A stretch of DNA of 64,000 nucleotides from Pseudoselenomonas ruminantium (GTDB taxonomy: Bacteria > Bacillota > Negativicutes > Selenomonadales > Selenomonadaceae). The stretch covers positions 62,001 to 126,000 of the forward strand of contig SVBX01000005.1 in NCBI GenBank assembly GCA_015058655.1, written 5' to 3'. Shown one piece after another: positions 7,907 through 16,399 of this stretch (position 1 is its first letter; each line of letters begins with the position of its first letter). The notes beneath the pieces are model-generated. The model searched no databases, was not told the DNA's origin, and saw only the letters and a list, made by a program, of their open reading frames with translations. The translations under genes and the position numbers were made by a program.

Positions 7907-7966
7907 ATAACTCGGAAGAAGATGTCCCCCACCTATAGAGGTGGGGGACATCTTCTTCCGAGTTAT
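7907..7966. repeat. 60-bp perfect palindrome (28-bp arms)
   Basis: Arms begin ATAACTCGGAAGAAGATG and meet at CCCCCACCT-ATAG-AGGTGGGGG. The stem is perfect over 28 bp and no T-run follows. A related half-copy with the same left arm is at 18097-18138. It lies between the cyclase remnant and the Mrr gene, which face each other, so it may act as a bidirectional RNA end signal, or be a mobile-element end. Confidence 0.8.
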
Positions 7967-8023
7967 ATTTCAATATAATTCTGTTATACATATAGTTATA
8001 TGACAATAGGCTCGGAATTTCTC

Positions 8024-9019
8024 TTATTGCTCTGACTCATCTTTTGGGACAGGAATGTAAACCATCTTCAACGGTATCATATTTTGGTACTTCTTATCGA
8101 GTAGATTATAATACTTGAGAACGAGGTCAACAAGCTCGTTACCATTTATCCCTCTAATTATTGGAGTATGCTGCAGATACTCATTTGCTTTCTTTGTGTA
8201 GGTAGATAATGTTACAAACAAACCGTAATCACCCTCATGCATCGCTCCCTTCAATGACTGAAGGGTTGACTCGTTAATAGCACCATCCTGGCTCTTAACC
8301 TGTACAAGTATGCGAGGAGGAAGTTCATCCTTGTAAGCCTTTATATCAATTCCGCTATCGCCACCGTGAGGAGATACTGTTGTACGATACCCCATTGCTT
8401 GCAAGAGATTTGCTACAAATTCTTCTAAAGCGTAACCTTTTAGATGATGGCTTATTTCTTTTAAGATAAAATCCCTAGTGCTTTCAACTATCTCCTCTGC
8501 AGTTGCGCCGATAGTTTCATCCTCATCAAGTGAAGGCTTGATTTTAGAATCTTTTTCTAGCGCAGCAAGATACTCATCCCCATAATTCTTTACAGTGAAG
8601 AATGACATTGCGGAACCTATTTCATATAGAGCCCCTTGAGAGAATGAAGTTCTAGGTATATGTTTAAGCCATTTAACCTGACGAACCTGTGGATAGTTAG
8701 GTTGGGACGGTTCATAGATATAGTCCCCTATTACCTCACCAATGTTAATCATGTGGTCTGACTTAGATGGGTAAACCACATAGTCTCCTATCTGTACCTC
8801 GTGGCAAAATCTGAATAACATACCAGAACTGACAGGAATAGAACCTTTCTTATCGTTTGGATAAGTCGAAGCATACTTAGCCTTGAAATCATTCTTAGTG
8901 GCAGGGATTTTTTTCAAATCTCCAATTTCGCACCAACCTATAGCTATTTTATTTTGCTTCAGAAATAATTCATCATCTTTGGTATGTATTCCCCATATAC
9001 GCTTTTCGTTATTATCCAT
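8024..9019 (-). CDS. Mrr-family restriction endonuclease with N-terminal PUA/EVE-like domain
   Basis: 331 residues from the ATG at 9019 (an ATG five codons upstream at 9034 has no clear ribosome site). Residues 1-140 (RIWGIHTKDDELFLKQNKIA, GDYVVYPSKS, IGEVIGDY) resemble EVE/PUA-like domains that often read modified bases. Residues about 185-290 match the Mrr catalytic fold: FVANLLQAMGYRT, GGDSGIDIKAY with the metal Asp, and ILVQVKSQ giving the D...QxK variant of the PD-(D/E)xK site. This fits a type IV, modification-dependent restriction enzyme acting on foreign DNA. It has no methylase partner. The gene is AT-richer than the flanking core genes and lies in a patch of gene debris, which suggests transfer. 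Confidence 0.85.
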   Translation of the reverse strand: MDNNEKRIWGIHTKDDELFLKQNKIAIGWCEIGDLKKIPATKNDFKAKYASTYPNDKKGSIPVSSGMLFRFCHEVQIGDYVVYPSKSDHMINIGEVIGDYIYEPSQPNYPQVRQVKWLKHIPRTSFSQGALYEIGSAMSFFTVKNYGDEYLAALEKDSKIKPSLDEDETIGATAEEIVESTRDFILKEISHHLKGYALEEFVANLLQAMGYRTTVSPHGGDSGIDIKAYKDELPPRILVQVKSQDGAINESTLQSLKGAMHEGDYGLFVTLSTYTKKANEYLQHTPIIRGINGNELVDLVLKYYNLLDKKYQNMIPLKMVYIPVPKDESEQ

Positions 9020-9168
9020 TCTCCGGTACCTCATTCAATCAATATTACTCTCACCTACGAATTCAACGAAAGTTTATATTTTCCTGCTTGAGTAGCATAA
9101 GTAATAGACGACATGTGGCTCCCGTGCTATACTCTGTGAGGTATTTAACTATGGAAGGGGAAATTATC

Positions 9169-9289
9169 ATGGCAAACGATAACATAATCGGCAAAGATTT
9201 GCTCGCAGGTCTGGTCTCAGAGAAGTCTGACCTGTCCAAGAAGGATGCCTAGGCATCTATCGAGGCTCTCATGGAGACCGTCATTAAAA
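9169..9289 (+). pseudogene. HU-family DNA-binding protein, 5' fragment with stop
   Basis: An ATG at 9169 after GGAAGGGG gives a start like HU proteins (GKDLLAGLVSEKSDLSKKDA), then TAG at 9250, then ASIEALMETVIKILED in the same frame. HU similarity ends at about 9290, where unrelated sequence from the AgcS gene begins. The DNA-binding beta arm is absent, so it cannot work. The upstream stretch 9020-9168 holds a possible TATACT -10 box near 9130 and nothing else that I can call. Confidence 0.75.
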
Positions 9290-9476
9290 TTCTCGAAGAC
9301 CTTTTGTACTTTGTTGAAGCCCAGATACAGGAGGGGCAGGTTGCAGCAGACTATCAGGAGGTTGGCAAAATCGCTGAGATTCCAGAGGGCGCTGAGATCG
9401 AAACCAGCAATGTTGGTAACCATGCCAAAAGCCAGTACAGTGAGATTTATCAGTCTGACTGCTGAGATGAAGGTTT
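9290..9476 (-). pseudogene. Duplicated fragment of the agcS (sodium:alanine symporter) gene
   Basis: This 187-bp stretch aligns without gaps to 16526-16712, the 3' part of the intact symporter gene, at a constant offset of 7236 bases. Read on the minus strand it gives TNIAGFDLSALWNLSDFAN and LPLLYLGFNKVQK, the same peptide segments as in AgcS. It is joined at 9290 to an HU gene fragment and ends about six bases before the helicase stop codon. It has no start, no ribosome site and no full domain. Confidence 0.9.
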
Positions 9477-9482
9477 TATTCT

Positions 9483-11657
9483 TTACTTCAATTTCTCCAT
9501 TTTCACCTTAAAAGATATTTCCCTTGGCGTGTCTAGGCCCTCAAACTTGATGAGATATGCGCCCTTGTCCGTGTTGAGGCCGAGGATTTCTCCTTCACCC
9601 ATGATGCGGTGCCTGATTTTGTCCCCTGGGGCCAAAGCCGCCTGTTTCTCTGTGCTTTCTCGCTTTATCCATTTACTCATATCGCGTATATAGCCCAGCG
9701 CATCTTCCCTGATATTATCTGCTATGGGCTTTGCGTACTCCAGCAGGCTGTTGTCCAGCTCCAGCAGGAAGCGGGAGGGGTATCTTACTGAGGCATCGAA
9801 GTTCAGGCCGGAGGCGGCTGACAGGTAGAGGCGTTTCTGTGCCCTGGTCATAGCCACGAAAGCCAGGCGGCGTTCTTCTTCCATGGCCTGTTCCGTCTTC
9901 GTTTTCCGTGACGGGAAGATGCCTTCGTTAAGGCCGCAGAGGAACACATAGGGGAACTCCAGGCCCTTGGCGGCATGGACAGTCATGAGCTTCACCTTGT
10001 CTCCCTGCTCGGCGGTGTCGCTGTTGGTAAGCAGAGCTACCCGGGACAGATAATGCTCCAGCATGGCCTCCTCACCGCAGGAGGTTTCATACTCATAAAT
10101 AGCCTGTTTCAGCTCTGCCAGATTGTCCAGCCGTTCCTGGCTGCCCTCGGTACGCAGCATTTCTTCATAGCCGCTGGCATCCAGCAGCGCTGCCATCACC
10201 TCCGAGATAGGCCTGCCGCTATAGCTGGAAGAAAATTCCTCTATCAAATCCACAAAGGCATGAGCCTTGGTGCCTTTCAGCAGGGCATTATCAAGATTTG
10301 CCTTCAAGGCTTCATAAAGGCTGCACTTGTTCTGCTCGGCGTATTCCTGCAGGAAGGCCATGCGGCGCTGGCCCAGGTTGCGCTTGGGCACATTGGCGAT
10401 TCGCTGGAAGGACAGGTCGTCACGATAGGCGATCATGCGTAGGTAGGACAGGGCATCTTTGATTTCCTTGCGGTCAAAGAATTGAATGCCGCTGTAGATG
10501 GCATAGGGAAGTTCTTCCTTCAAAAAGACTTCTTCGAGGGGCCGCGTCAGGTAATGGGCGCGATAGAGCACGGCTATCTCACGATAGGGCACCTCTTTTT
10601 CGTGGAGTTTCTCTATCTCCTGGGCTACCCACTTTGCCTCTTTCTCCGGTGAAGCGTGACTGGCACAAAGGACGCTGTCACCTGCGGGAAGGGTGGGGAG
10701 GAGGTTCTTCTCTATGCGATAGCGATTATGGGCGATAAGGTCATTGGCTGCGGCAATTATCTCCGGCGTGGAACGGTAGTTCTCCATCATATAGATGGTC
10801 TGGCAGGGCTTGAATTCCTGGTCGAAATTCTGCAAGTAACGGATATTGGCTCCGCGCCAGGTATAGATGGTCTGGTCAGGGTCACCCACCACAAAGAGGT
10901 TTTTATGGTAGCCGCAGAGTATCTTCATCAGCCGGTACTGGAGCTCATCAATATCCTGGAACTCATCAATCATGATGTATTCCAGCCGCTGCTGCCATTT
11001 CAGCTTCAGCTCTTCCTTCTGCTCGAAGATATACAGGGTGAACTTGATGAGGTCATTGTAGTCAAGGCCGAAGCATTTCTTTTCCTGGTAAAGATAGCCG
11101 TAGAAGATGATATCAGCTGGTTCTGCAGCCCGGTCGTACTTCTCCTTGACAGCCTCCTGGGACATGGCAATCATGTCCTGATAGTATTCAGGCTCTTTGA
11201 AGATCTTCCTTATCTCAATCATATCCCGGGCCTTGGCAAAGGTCATATCCCGCAGGGATAAATTGCGTTCTTCGTAGATGAGCTTCAGCATGGCGTCAAT
11301 ATCGCTGTTGTCCAGCACCAGAAAGCTCTTGGGATACTGCACGGCATGGCTGTCCTCCTGCAGCACCGATACACAGAAGCCGTGGAAGGTATTGATATAC
11401 CCCGTATCGTTGTCCCCCGTGAGCTGATGGATGCGCTTCCTCATTTCCATAGCTGACTTGTTGGTAAAGGTCACGCAGAGGATATTCCCGGGCATGATGC
11501 CGATTTCGTTGACCAGGTAGGCAAAGCGATGGCTGAGTGACCGCGTCTTGCCGGAACCGGCCCCTGCCAATACCCGCACAAAGCCCTCAGTCGAAGTAAC
11601 AGCTTCCAGCTGTGCCTGGTTAAGCCCGTTCAAAAGTTCAGATTCGTTTTCCATCAT
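9483..11657 (-). CDS. pcrA: UvrD/PcrA-type 3'-5' DNA helicase
   Basis: Superfamily 1A helicase of 724 residues. Q-motif LNQAQLEAV, motif I AGAGSGKTRSLSHR, motif Ia CVTFTNKSAMEMRKR, motif II YIMIDEFQDID, motif III VVGDPDQTIYTWRGA, motif V KLMTVHAAKGLEFPYVFL and motif VI EEERRLAFVAMTRAQKRLYL are all present. The family acts in excision repair and in clearing replication forks. The C-terminal tail holds a short beta segment, as in PcrA. Its ATG overlaps the stop of the PAP2 gene (ATGA), so the two are translated together. The name pcrA rather than uvrD or rep is by analogy with Firmicutes. Confidence 0.93.
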   Translation of the reverse strand: MMENESELLNGLNQAQLEAVTSTEGFVRVLAGAGSGKTRSLSHRFAYLVNEIGIMPGNILCVTFTNKSAMEMRKRIHQLTGDNDTGYINTFHGFCVSVLQEDSHAVQYPKSFLVLDNSDIDAMLKLIYEERNLSLRDMTFAKARDMIEIRKIFKEPEYYQDMIAMSQEAVKEKYDRAAEPADIIFYGYLYQEKKCFGLDYNDLIKFTLYIFEQKEELKLKWQQRLEYIMIDEFQDIDELQYRLMKILCGYHKNLFVVGDPDQTIYTWRGANIRYLQNFDQEFKPCQTIYMMENYRSTPEIIAAANDLIAHNRYRIEKNLLPTLPAGDSVLCASHASPEKEAKWVAQEIEKLHEKEVPYREIAVLYRAHYLTRPLEEVFLKEELPYAIYSGIQFFDRKEIKDALSYLRMIAYRDDLSFQRIANVPKRNLGQRRMAFLQEYAEQNKCSLYEALKANLDNALLKGTKAHAFVDLIEEFSSSYSGRPISEVMAALLDASGYEEMLRTEGSQERLDNLAELKQAIYEYETSCGEEAMLEHYLSRVALLTNSDTAEQGDKVKLMTVHAAKGLEFPYVFLCGLNEGIFPSRKTKTEQAMEEERRLAFVAMTRAQKRLYLSAASGLNFDASVRYPSRFLLELDNSLLEYAKPIADNIREDALGYIRDMSKWIKRESTEKQAALAPGDKIRHRIMGEGEILGLNTDKGAYLIKFEGLDTPREISFKVKMEKLK

Positions 11658-12220
11658 AGCCGTTCACCCCTCTCCTTGCAGGAACTGCTTCCAAAAACAG
11701 ACTGCTTCAGCAGATGCCCTTTCCAGCGCCATACTCCATAGCTGCCTGCCAGGGCAAGCAGAATTCCTGCCAGCACATCAGAAGGGTAGTGAACCCCCAC
11801 ATACAGCCGGGAAAAGGACATGAGCAGGGCGAAGGCGAACACGGCATAGCGCACCTTGCCTGATAAGTGTGACCAGAGGATAATCCAGGCCACGGAAAAG
11901 GAGGACACCGTGTGGACGGAGGGGAAGGAGTAGGAGTCAGGCGGCTTTACCAGGGGAACCAGCTCAGCTATTTCCAGAAAGGGACGGGGCCGCATGACCG
12001 TATATTTTAGAGCCTCGCCCAGGATGACGCAGATCAGCAGGGAAAGCCCGGCCAACAGCCCCAGTTTCCTGGTCCTCGGATAAATGAGCAGCATCAGCAG
12101 GAAGGCCAGCCAGAGGGCTCCCTTATTGCCCAGAACGGTGATGGTGCAGAGCAGGCCGGAAAGGAGGTCTGAGCGCAGGTAATCCTGGATGAAAAGCAGC
12201 AGTGTTTGGTCAATGTTCAT
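11654..12220 (-). CDS. PAP2-superfamily membrane phosphatase
   Basis: 188 residues with about five or six membrane segments. The three catalytic blocks are KYTVMRPRP (KxxxxxxRP), PSVHT (PSGH-type) and SRLYVGVHYPSDV (SRxxxxxHxxxD). This family removes phosphate from undecaprenyl diphosphate or phosphatidate at the outer face of the inner membrane; lipid carrier recycling is the likelier role. It is the first gene of a two-gene unit with the helicase. A TCAGGAGGAAC site precedes the ATG at 12220. Confidence 0.88.
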   Translation of the reverse strand: MNIDQTLLLFIQDYLRSDLLSGLLCTITVLGNKGALWLAFLLMLLIYPRTRKLGLLAGLSLLICVILGEALKYTVMRPRPFLEIAELVPLVKPPDSYSFPSVHTVSSFSVAWIILWSHLSGKVRYAVFAFALLMSFSRLYVGVHYPSDVLAGILLALAGSYGVWRWKGHLLKQSVFGSSSCKERGERL

Positions 12221-12295
12221 TTGTTCCTCCTGATAATCGCGAAGAGAGTAACTAACCGCTTCATCATAGCACTGCTATTTTGAATTTGGCTGAAA

Positions 12296-13165
12296 TTAAA
12301 TATTTGCGTCGCAGATGTCTGCTGTAGTATATATGGGCACTGCCACTCTGGTGATGAATTCTTCGGGATTGGCGGTGCTCATATCTTCCAGCAGGCTTTC
12401 TTCGTAGGAGGGGCCTGCTGGCTTCAGGTGGTGGGCCTGCATATAGTCGCGCAATCTTTCGTAGGCTGCGGCAGTATTCATATAGTCACCGGAGAAGCAG
12501 GTCACGGCGTAGGGGCCTGCGGATCGGAGGCGGCGCTGCTCCTTGGGGAGCTGGCACCATTTTTTGTCTGTGGCCACGCAGAAATAGCTGATGATCTGCT
12601 CGGAGCCGGGGTGCATGAAGTCTTCCTGTGCTACCATGGCGCCGAAGGTGGAGCCTGTGATAGCTTCACTTTCCATGGCCAGGCGCATATGGGCGGCCAG
12701 CTTTTCTTCGATGGCTTCCCAGTCTTCTTTGAGGTGGAGCGGGCGCAGGTTTTCCGAAACCAGGAGGCGCTGCTCGGGCAGTTCCATGATTTCTACCTGG
12801 TCAAGCTTTACTTTGCTGGCCTTTTGGAGAATGTGCCGCTGGTTGGCGACTATCTGCTTCATGCGGCGAAGCTTGGCCATTTCTTGCTCCAGCCATTCTT
12901 CCTGTCCCGCCAGCAGCGCGGCGAACTTTTTCGGTGTCCTGTTCTGCATATATTCCTTGATTTCCGCTAGGTCAAGTCCCATGTCCCTGAACATGCGAAT
13001 CATGTAGAAGGGATAGAACTGCCGGGAGGAGTAGGCCCGATAGCCGTTGGGCTCTATGGAGTCCGGGCTGAAGATGCCCTGCTGGTCGTAGTAGTGCAGG
13101 GTGCGTTTGTTCACACCTGTGATGCGAGCAAATTCACCTGTGTGGAAGGTCATGCGGCGTGTCAT
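12296..13165 (-). CDS. MerR-family regulator with GyrI-like effector-binding domain
   Basis: 289 residues from the ATG at 13165, chosen because AAGGAG lies seven bases upstream; the frame reads back to 13282 without support. Residues 5-75 are a MerR winged helix (TGEFARITGVNKRTLHYYDQ, NGYRAYSSRQF), followed by a coiled coil (about 80-120) and a BmrR/GyrI-like ligand pocket (about 125-285, with YAVTCFSGDY). It is divergent from a MATE exporter, and the shared intergenic region holds a MerR-type promoter. It probably activates the exporter when it binds a drug-like or metabolite ligand. Confidence 0.88.
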   Translation of the reverse strand: MTRRMTFHTGEFARITGVNKRTLHYYDQQGIFSPDSIEPNGYRAYSSRQFYPFYMIRMFRDMGLDLAEIKEYMQNRTPKKFAALLAGQEEWLEQEMAKLRRMKQIVANQRHILQKASKVKLDQVEIMELPEQRLLVSENLRPLHLKEDWEAIEEKLAAHMRLAMESEAITGSTFGAMVAQEDFMHPGSEQIISYFCVATDKKWCQLPKEQRRLRSAGPYAVTCFSGDYMNTAAAYERLRDYMQAHHLKPAGPSYEESLLEDMSTANPEEFITRVAVPIYTTADICDANI

Positions 13166-13176
13166 GAAAATTCTCC

Positions 13177-13207
13177 TTGACATTACAGTTACTGTATACT
13201 TTATGAT
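13177..13207 (+). promoter_or_regulatory. MerR-type promoter/operator for the MATE gene
   Basis: TTGACA (13177-13182) and TATGAT (13202-13207) are 19 bases apart, the long spacer that MerR activators correct by DNA distortion. The spacer contains the dyad TACAGT-T-ACTGTA (13184-13196). The site overlaps the regulator's own leader, so autoregulation is expected. Confidence 0.75.
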
Positions 13208-13268
13208 TACTATACAACGAAAAAACAAAGTGTTCAAGGTATCTATTCTTACGGAAAGGAAAATTATT

Positions 13269-14663
13269 ATGAGTATGATCACCCATAATCCCCTGTCTTA
13301 TCATCACAGTATGTGGTCACTGCTGAAGTTTGCGGCTCCTTCCATCGGCATGATGATTGTCATCTCCCTCTATACCGTCACCGATGGGATCTTCATTGGC
13401 CGCTACATTGGCAGTGACGCATTGGCGGCCGCCAATATCGTCTATCCGGCCTTCAATCTGGTATTGGGGCTGGCCATTATGCTCTCCGCCGGTGGCTCGG
13501 CGCTGGTTGCCAGGACTTTGGGAGAGGGTAATAGCGAGCTTGCGGGCCGAAGGTTTACCCTCATCGCTGGCAGCGCTGCAGTGCTGAGCCTGCTACTGGC
13601 TTTCTTCCTCTGGCTTTTTATGGAGCCGCTGCTCTCCTTCCTGGGAGCCACTCCTGCTTTGCATGAGGCTTGCGCAAGTTATATTTCAGTCCTGCTGCCT
13701 TTTTTCCCGGCAGCGGCTCTGATGATGGTCTTCAATGCTCTTTTCATCGCTGACGGACGACCCATGCAGGGGTTTCTGGTGTCAGTGGTGTCTGGACTGC
13801 TGAATGCCGGCCTTGACTATCTCTTTATGGCAGAGCTGGGCTGGGGCATTGTGGGGGCGGCTCTGGGCACGGGGCTGGGAGAGACGGCAGCGGCTTTTAT
13901 CGGTATCTATTACTTCAGCCGTTGCAGCCTCCTTATACGCTTCAGGAAGCCTGTCATGGAATGGCGAGCTTTGGGGCAGGCCGTGTACAATGGTTCCTCA
14001 GAACTGGTCACAGAGCTTTCCATGGGAGTCACTACCCTGCTTTTCAATATCATCACCCTGGCCTGGGCCGGGGAGGTCGGAGTAGCGGCCATTTCCGTGA
14101 TACTTTATGTAGAAATGCTGCTGACATCCATTCTGGTAGGGTTCAGCGAGGGCATTGCGCCCATCTTTTCCTATCAGTTCGGCGCGAAGAACTATCGCGA
14201 GCTTATGCGGCTCATGAGGCTGGCCCTCCTGACTATCGGCATTTTCTCCCTGGTTTCCTTTGCCGGTTCCAGAGTGCTGGCAGAGCCTCTTATCAGCCTG
14301 TTCCTGCCTGCTGGCAGCCATGCCCATGAGCTTACAGTGAATGGCTTCTGGCTCTTTGGCTTCAGTTTCCTGCTGTCCGGGTTCAACATCTTCGCTTCCG
14401 GTTTCTTCACTGCTATATCTGACGGCAGGACTTCGGCTATTGCCTCCTTTGCCAGGAACTTTGCAGGCATCGTGATTTTTTTGCTGGTGCTGCCGAAGCT
14501 CATAGGCTTCAGCGGCGTATGGCTGGCAGTGCCAGCTGCAGATTTGGCAGCAGTGATGCTTTCTGCCTTCCTGCTTTATGAGCAGAGGAACAGCTTTGTG
14601 GCCCTTCGCCTGGAGCGTTGCCATAAAAAATACAGCCGTCTGTCTCAGGTAGCTGCGAAGTAA
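13269..14663 (+). CDS. MATE-family multidrug efflux transporter
   Basis: 464 residues with twelve predicted membrane segments in two homologous halves. Typical stretches are TDGIFIGRYIGSDALAAANI after helix 1 and VGFSEGIAPIFSYQFGAKNY in the second half. The family exports cationic drugs or metabolites using sodium or proton gradients. The ATG at 13269 has AAAGGA upstream; the longer frame from 13101 would run through the divergent promoter. It is probably controlled by the adjacent MerR-type protein. The terminator after it is split by a MITE. Confidence 0.9.
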   Translation: MSMITHNPLSYHHSMWSLLKFAAPSIGMMIVISLYTVTDGIFIGRYIGSDALAAANIVYPAFNLVLGLAIMLSAGGSALVARTLGEGNSELAGRRFTLIAGSAAVLSLLLAFFLWLFMEPLLSFLGATPALHEACASYISVLLPFFPAAALMMVFNALFIADGRPMQGFLVSVVSGLLNAGLDYLFMAELGWGIVGAALGTGLGETAAAFIGIYYFSRCSLLIRFRKPVMEWRALGQAVYNGSSELVTELSMGVTTLLFNIITLAWAGEVGVAAISVILYVEMLLTSILVGFSEGIAPIFSYQFGAKNYRELMRLMRLALLTIGIFSLVSFAGSRVLAEPLISLFLPAGSHAHELTVNGFWLFGFSFLLSGFNIFASGFFTAISDGRTSAIASFARNFAGIVIFLLVLPKLIGFSGVWLAVPAADLAAVMLSAFLLYEQRNSFVALRLERCHKKYSRLSQVAAK

Positions 14664-14679
14664 GATTATTGCATAACAG

Positions 14680-14878
14680 AAAAGCAAGAGCTAGGGCGTG
14701 TTGATTAAATGAACTTGGCCCAGATTTGCGTAGATTGGCTGTCCATTGCAAGGCGACAAACCGGAGGCATAGCGGTGCTATGTCGAGGATTTGTCAACGC
14801 AGCAGGGACGGTCAAGATATGTGAAGATGGGCTTAGTGAATTAATCAACACGCCCTAATAGCGAAGCTCTTGCTTTTT
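14680..14878 (+). terminator. MATE-gene terminator split by MITE copy 2
   Basis: The left arm AAAAGCAAGAGCT (14680-14692) and right arm AGCTCTTGCTTTT (14865-14877, continuing into T) are fully complementary but lie on either side of a 166-bp insertion. Without the insertion the loop would be eight bases, giving a standard intrinsic terminator. The inserted element itself folds, so the arms might still pair. Confidence 0.8.
14692..14857. mobile_element. MITE copy 2 (166 bp including TA duplication)
   Basis: Same length, same 15-bp terminal inverted repeats (GGGCGTGTTGATTAA) and same TA flanks as copy 1, with few base differences. It sits in the loop of the terminator of the MATE gene. The open frame reading into it on the minus strand is not a gene. 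The rest of 14664-15016 contains only AT-rich sequence leading to the ferredoxin gene. Confidence 0.9.
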
Positions 14879-15016
14879 GTCGTGCAGCCCAATTTATGAA
14901 ACGCCCCTGAGAAAGCAGGGAAAATGCCTTGACAAGTAAATCGTAAAAATATAATATATAAATATATAAAGTAAGTCGCAGCCTAATTATCTGCGGGAGT
15001 CTGTAAGGAGTGGCAG

Positions 15017-15241
15017 ATGATGGAAAAGACAGCCGTAAAGGGCGCAAAGCCGAAAAGATATGCGATGGTGGATCGTGAGCACTGCGCAGCTTGCGGGGCT
15101 TGCGAGGCAGTGTGCCCGCGTGGAGCCATCTCTGTGTGGAAGGGGAGTTTCTCTGTGGTGGATGGGGCACTATGCGTTGGCTGTGGGCGATGCAGCGCCG
15201 AATGTCCGGCTTCTGCCATCAGCATGGAGGTGAGAGCATGA
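15017..15241 (+). CDS. Small 2[4Fe-4S] ferredoxin-type protein
   Basis: 74 residues with two complete CxxCxxCxxxCP motifs: HCAACGACEAVCPRGAIS and LCVGCGRCSAECPASAIS. It would carry low-potential electrons in the cytoplasm. AAGGAG precedes the ATG. Its TGA overlaps the ATG of the next gene (ATGA), so it is co-translated with a membrane Fe-S protein and is probably its electron partner. Confidence 0.9.
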   Translation: MMEKTAVKGAKPKRYAMVDREHCAACGACEAVCPRGAISVWKGSFSVVDGALCVGCGRCSAECPASAISMEVRA

Positions 15242-15810
15242 AACAGCATTGGTACAATTACCTGTGGATTTGGTCGGTCATATACTTTTCTCTGGGTTTT
15301 TTCAATATCCTCTTTGCCTGGCTGGGGCTGATCAGCTTTTTCCTGCCCTTGATTTTTGCCATTGGCTTTGGCAATAAGCATTTCTGCAATCGCTACTGCG
15401 ACAGGGGACAGCTTTTGCGGATGCTGGGCAGCCAGAGAGGCTTTTCCCGGAAGCGTGATATGCCGGCCTGGATGAAGAGCCGTGGCTTTCGTTATGGCTT
15501 CCTGATTTTCTTTCTGCTGATGTTTGCAAATGTGCTCTATGCAACTTATCTGGTGGCAGGAGGGGCCAGGGATGTGGCAGAATTAGTGACCCTGTTCTGG
15601 ACCTTCAGTGTTCCCTGGGCATGGGCATCTTCCACGGCAGCAAGTCCCTGGGCGGTGCAGTTTGCCTATGGCTTTTACAGCCTGATGCTCACCTCGGCGC
15701 TGCTGGGCATCATAACGATGCTGTTTTATAAGCCTCGTTCCTGGTGCGTATACTGCCCCATGGGTACCATGACCCAGCTGATCTGCAAGGCAAAGGCGGG
15801 GGAAGATTAA
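15238..15810 (+). CDS. Membrane-bound 4Fe-4S protein, NapH/polyferredoxin-like
   Basis: 190 residues with about four membrane helices. Two cysteine motifs, CNRYCDRGQLL after the second helix and WCVYCPMGTMTQ near the C-terminus, are the paired motifs of the NapH/CcoG/NosR class, which anchors Fe-S clusters at the membrane. With the overlapping ferredoxin gene it may form a small quinone- or membrane-linked electron transfer unit. The acceptor is not evident because no reductase lies next to it. Confidence 0.75.
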   Translation: MKQHWYNYLWIWSVIYFSLGFFNILFAWLGLISFFLPLIFAIGFGNKHFCNRYCDRGQLLRMLGSQRGFSRKRDMPAWMKSRGFRYGFLIFFLLMFANVLYATYLVAGGARDVAELVTLFWTFSVPWAWASSTAASPWAVQFAYGFYSLMLTSALLGIITMLFYKPRSWCVYCPMGTMTQLICKAKAGED

Positions 15811-15900
15811 AAGAGCTTGCAGATGTTTTGCAGAAAGATGCCGTAGTATGTTAGCAGTGACGCGATATATATTGAAGTTTTCCCGTGAGGAGGAATGTAG

Positions 15901-16314
15901 ATGTGGATAGTATTAGCACTGCTTTCAGCCGTATTTGCGGCTCTTACTGCTATTTTGGCCAAGGTGGGGATTGAAGGTGTCAATTCTCATCTGGCAACAG
16001 CCATTCGCACAGTAGTGGTGCTGGTTATGGCCTGGGGAATGGTCTTCCTGCTCAATGTGCAGCATGGCATCGGTGATATCAGCAGGAAATGCTGGATTTT
16101 CCTGATTCTGTCGGGTTTTGCTACAGGAGCTTCGTGGCTTTGCTACTTCAAGGCACTGCAGATGGGAGAGACTTCGGCAGTGGTGGCGGTAGATAAACTG
16201 AGTGTGGTTCTGACTCTGGTGCTGGCGATAGTGTTCCTCCACGAGGAATTTACCATGAAGTCTTCTTTGGGCGCAGCTCTTATTACAGCAGGAACCTGGA
16301 TGATGATAAAATAG
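15901..16314 (+). CDS. EamA-domain (DMT) transporter, half-size
   Basis: 137 residues with five membrane segments and one EamA domain, about half the usual ten-helix carrier, so it probably works as a dimer as other small DMT proteins do. ALTAILAKVGIEGVNS and the final GAALITAGTWMMI are typical. GAGGAGG precedes the ATG. Substrate unknown. The 90-base gap before it shows no features. A strong terminator follows. Confidence 0.85.
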   Translation: MWIVLALLSAVFAALTAILAKVGIEGVNSHLATAIRTVVVLVMAWGMVFLLNVQHGIGDISRKCWIFLILSGFATGASWLCYFKALQMGETSAVVAVDKLSVVLTLVLAIVFLHEEFTMKSSLGAALITAGTWMMIK

Positions 16315-16399
16315 AGTTATATGTCAGAGTTATTGGGGAAGGATATAGCAGGTCTGCGCTGTGCAGATTGTCAGGACATAAAATTTCATACATGAGCAA

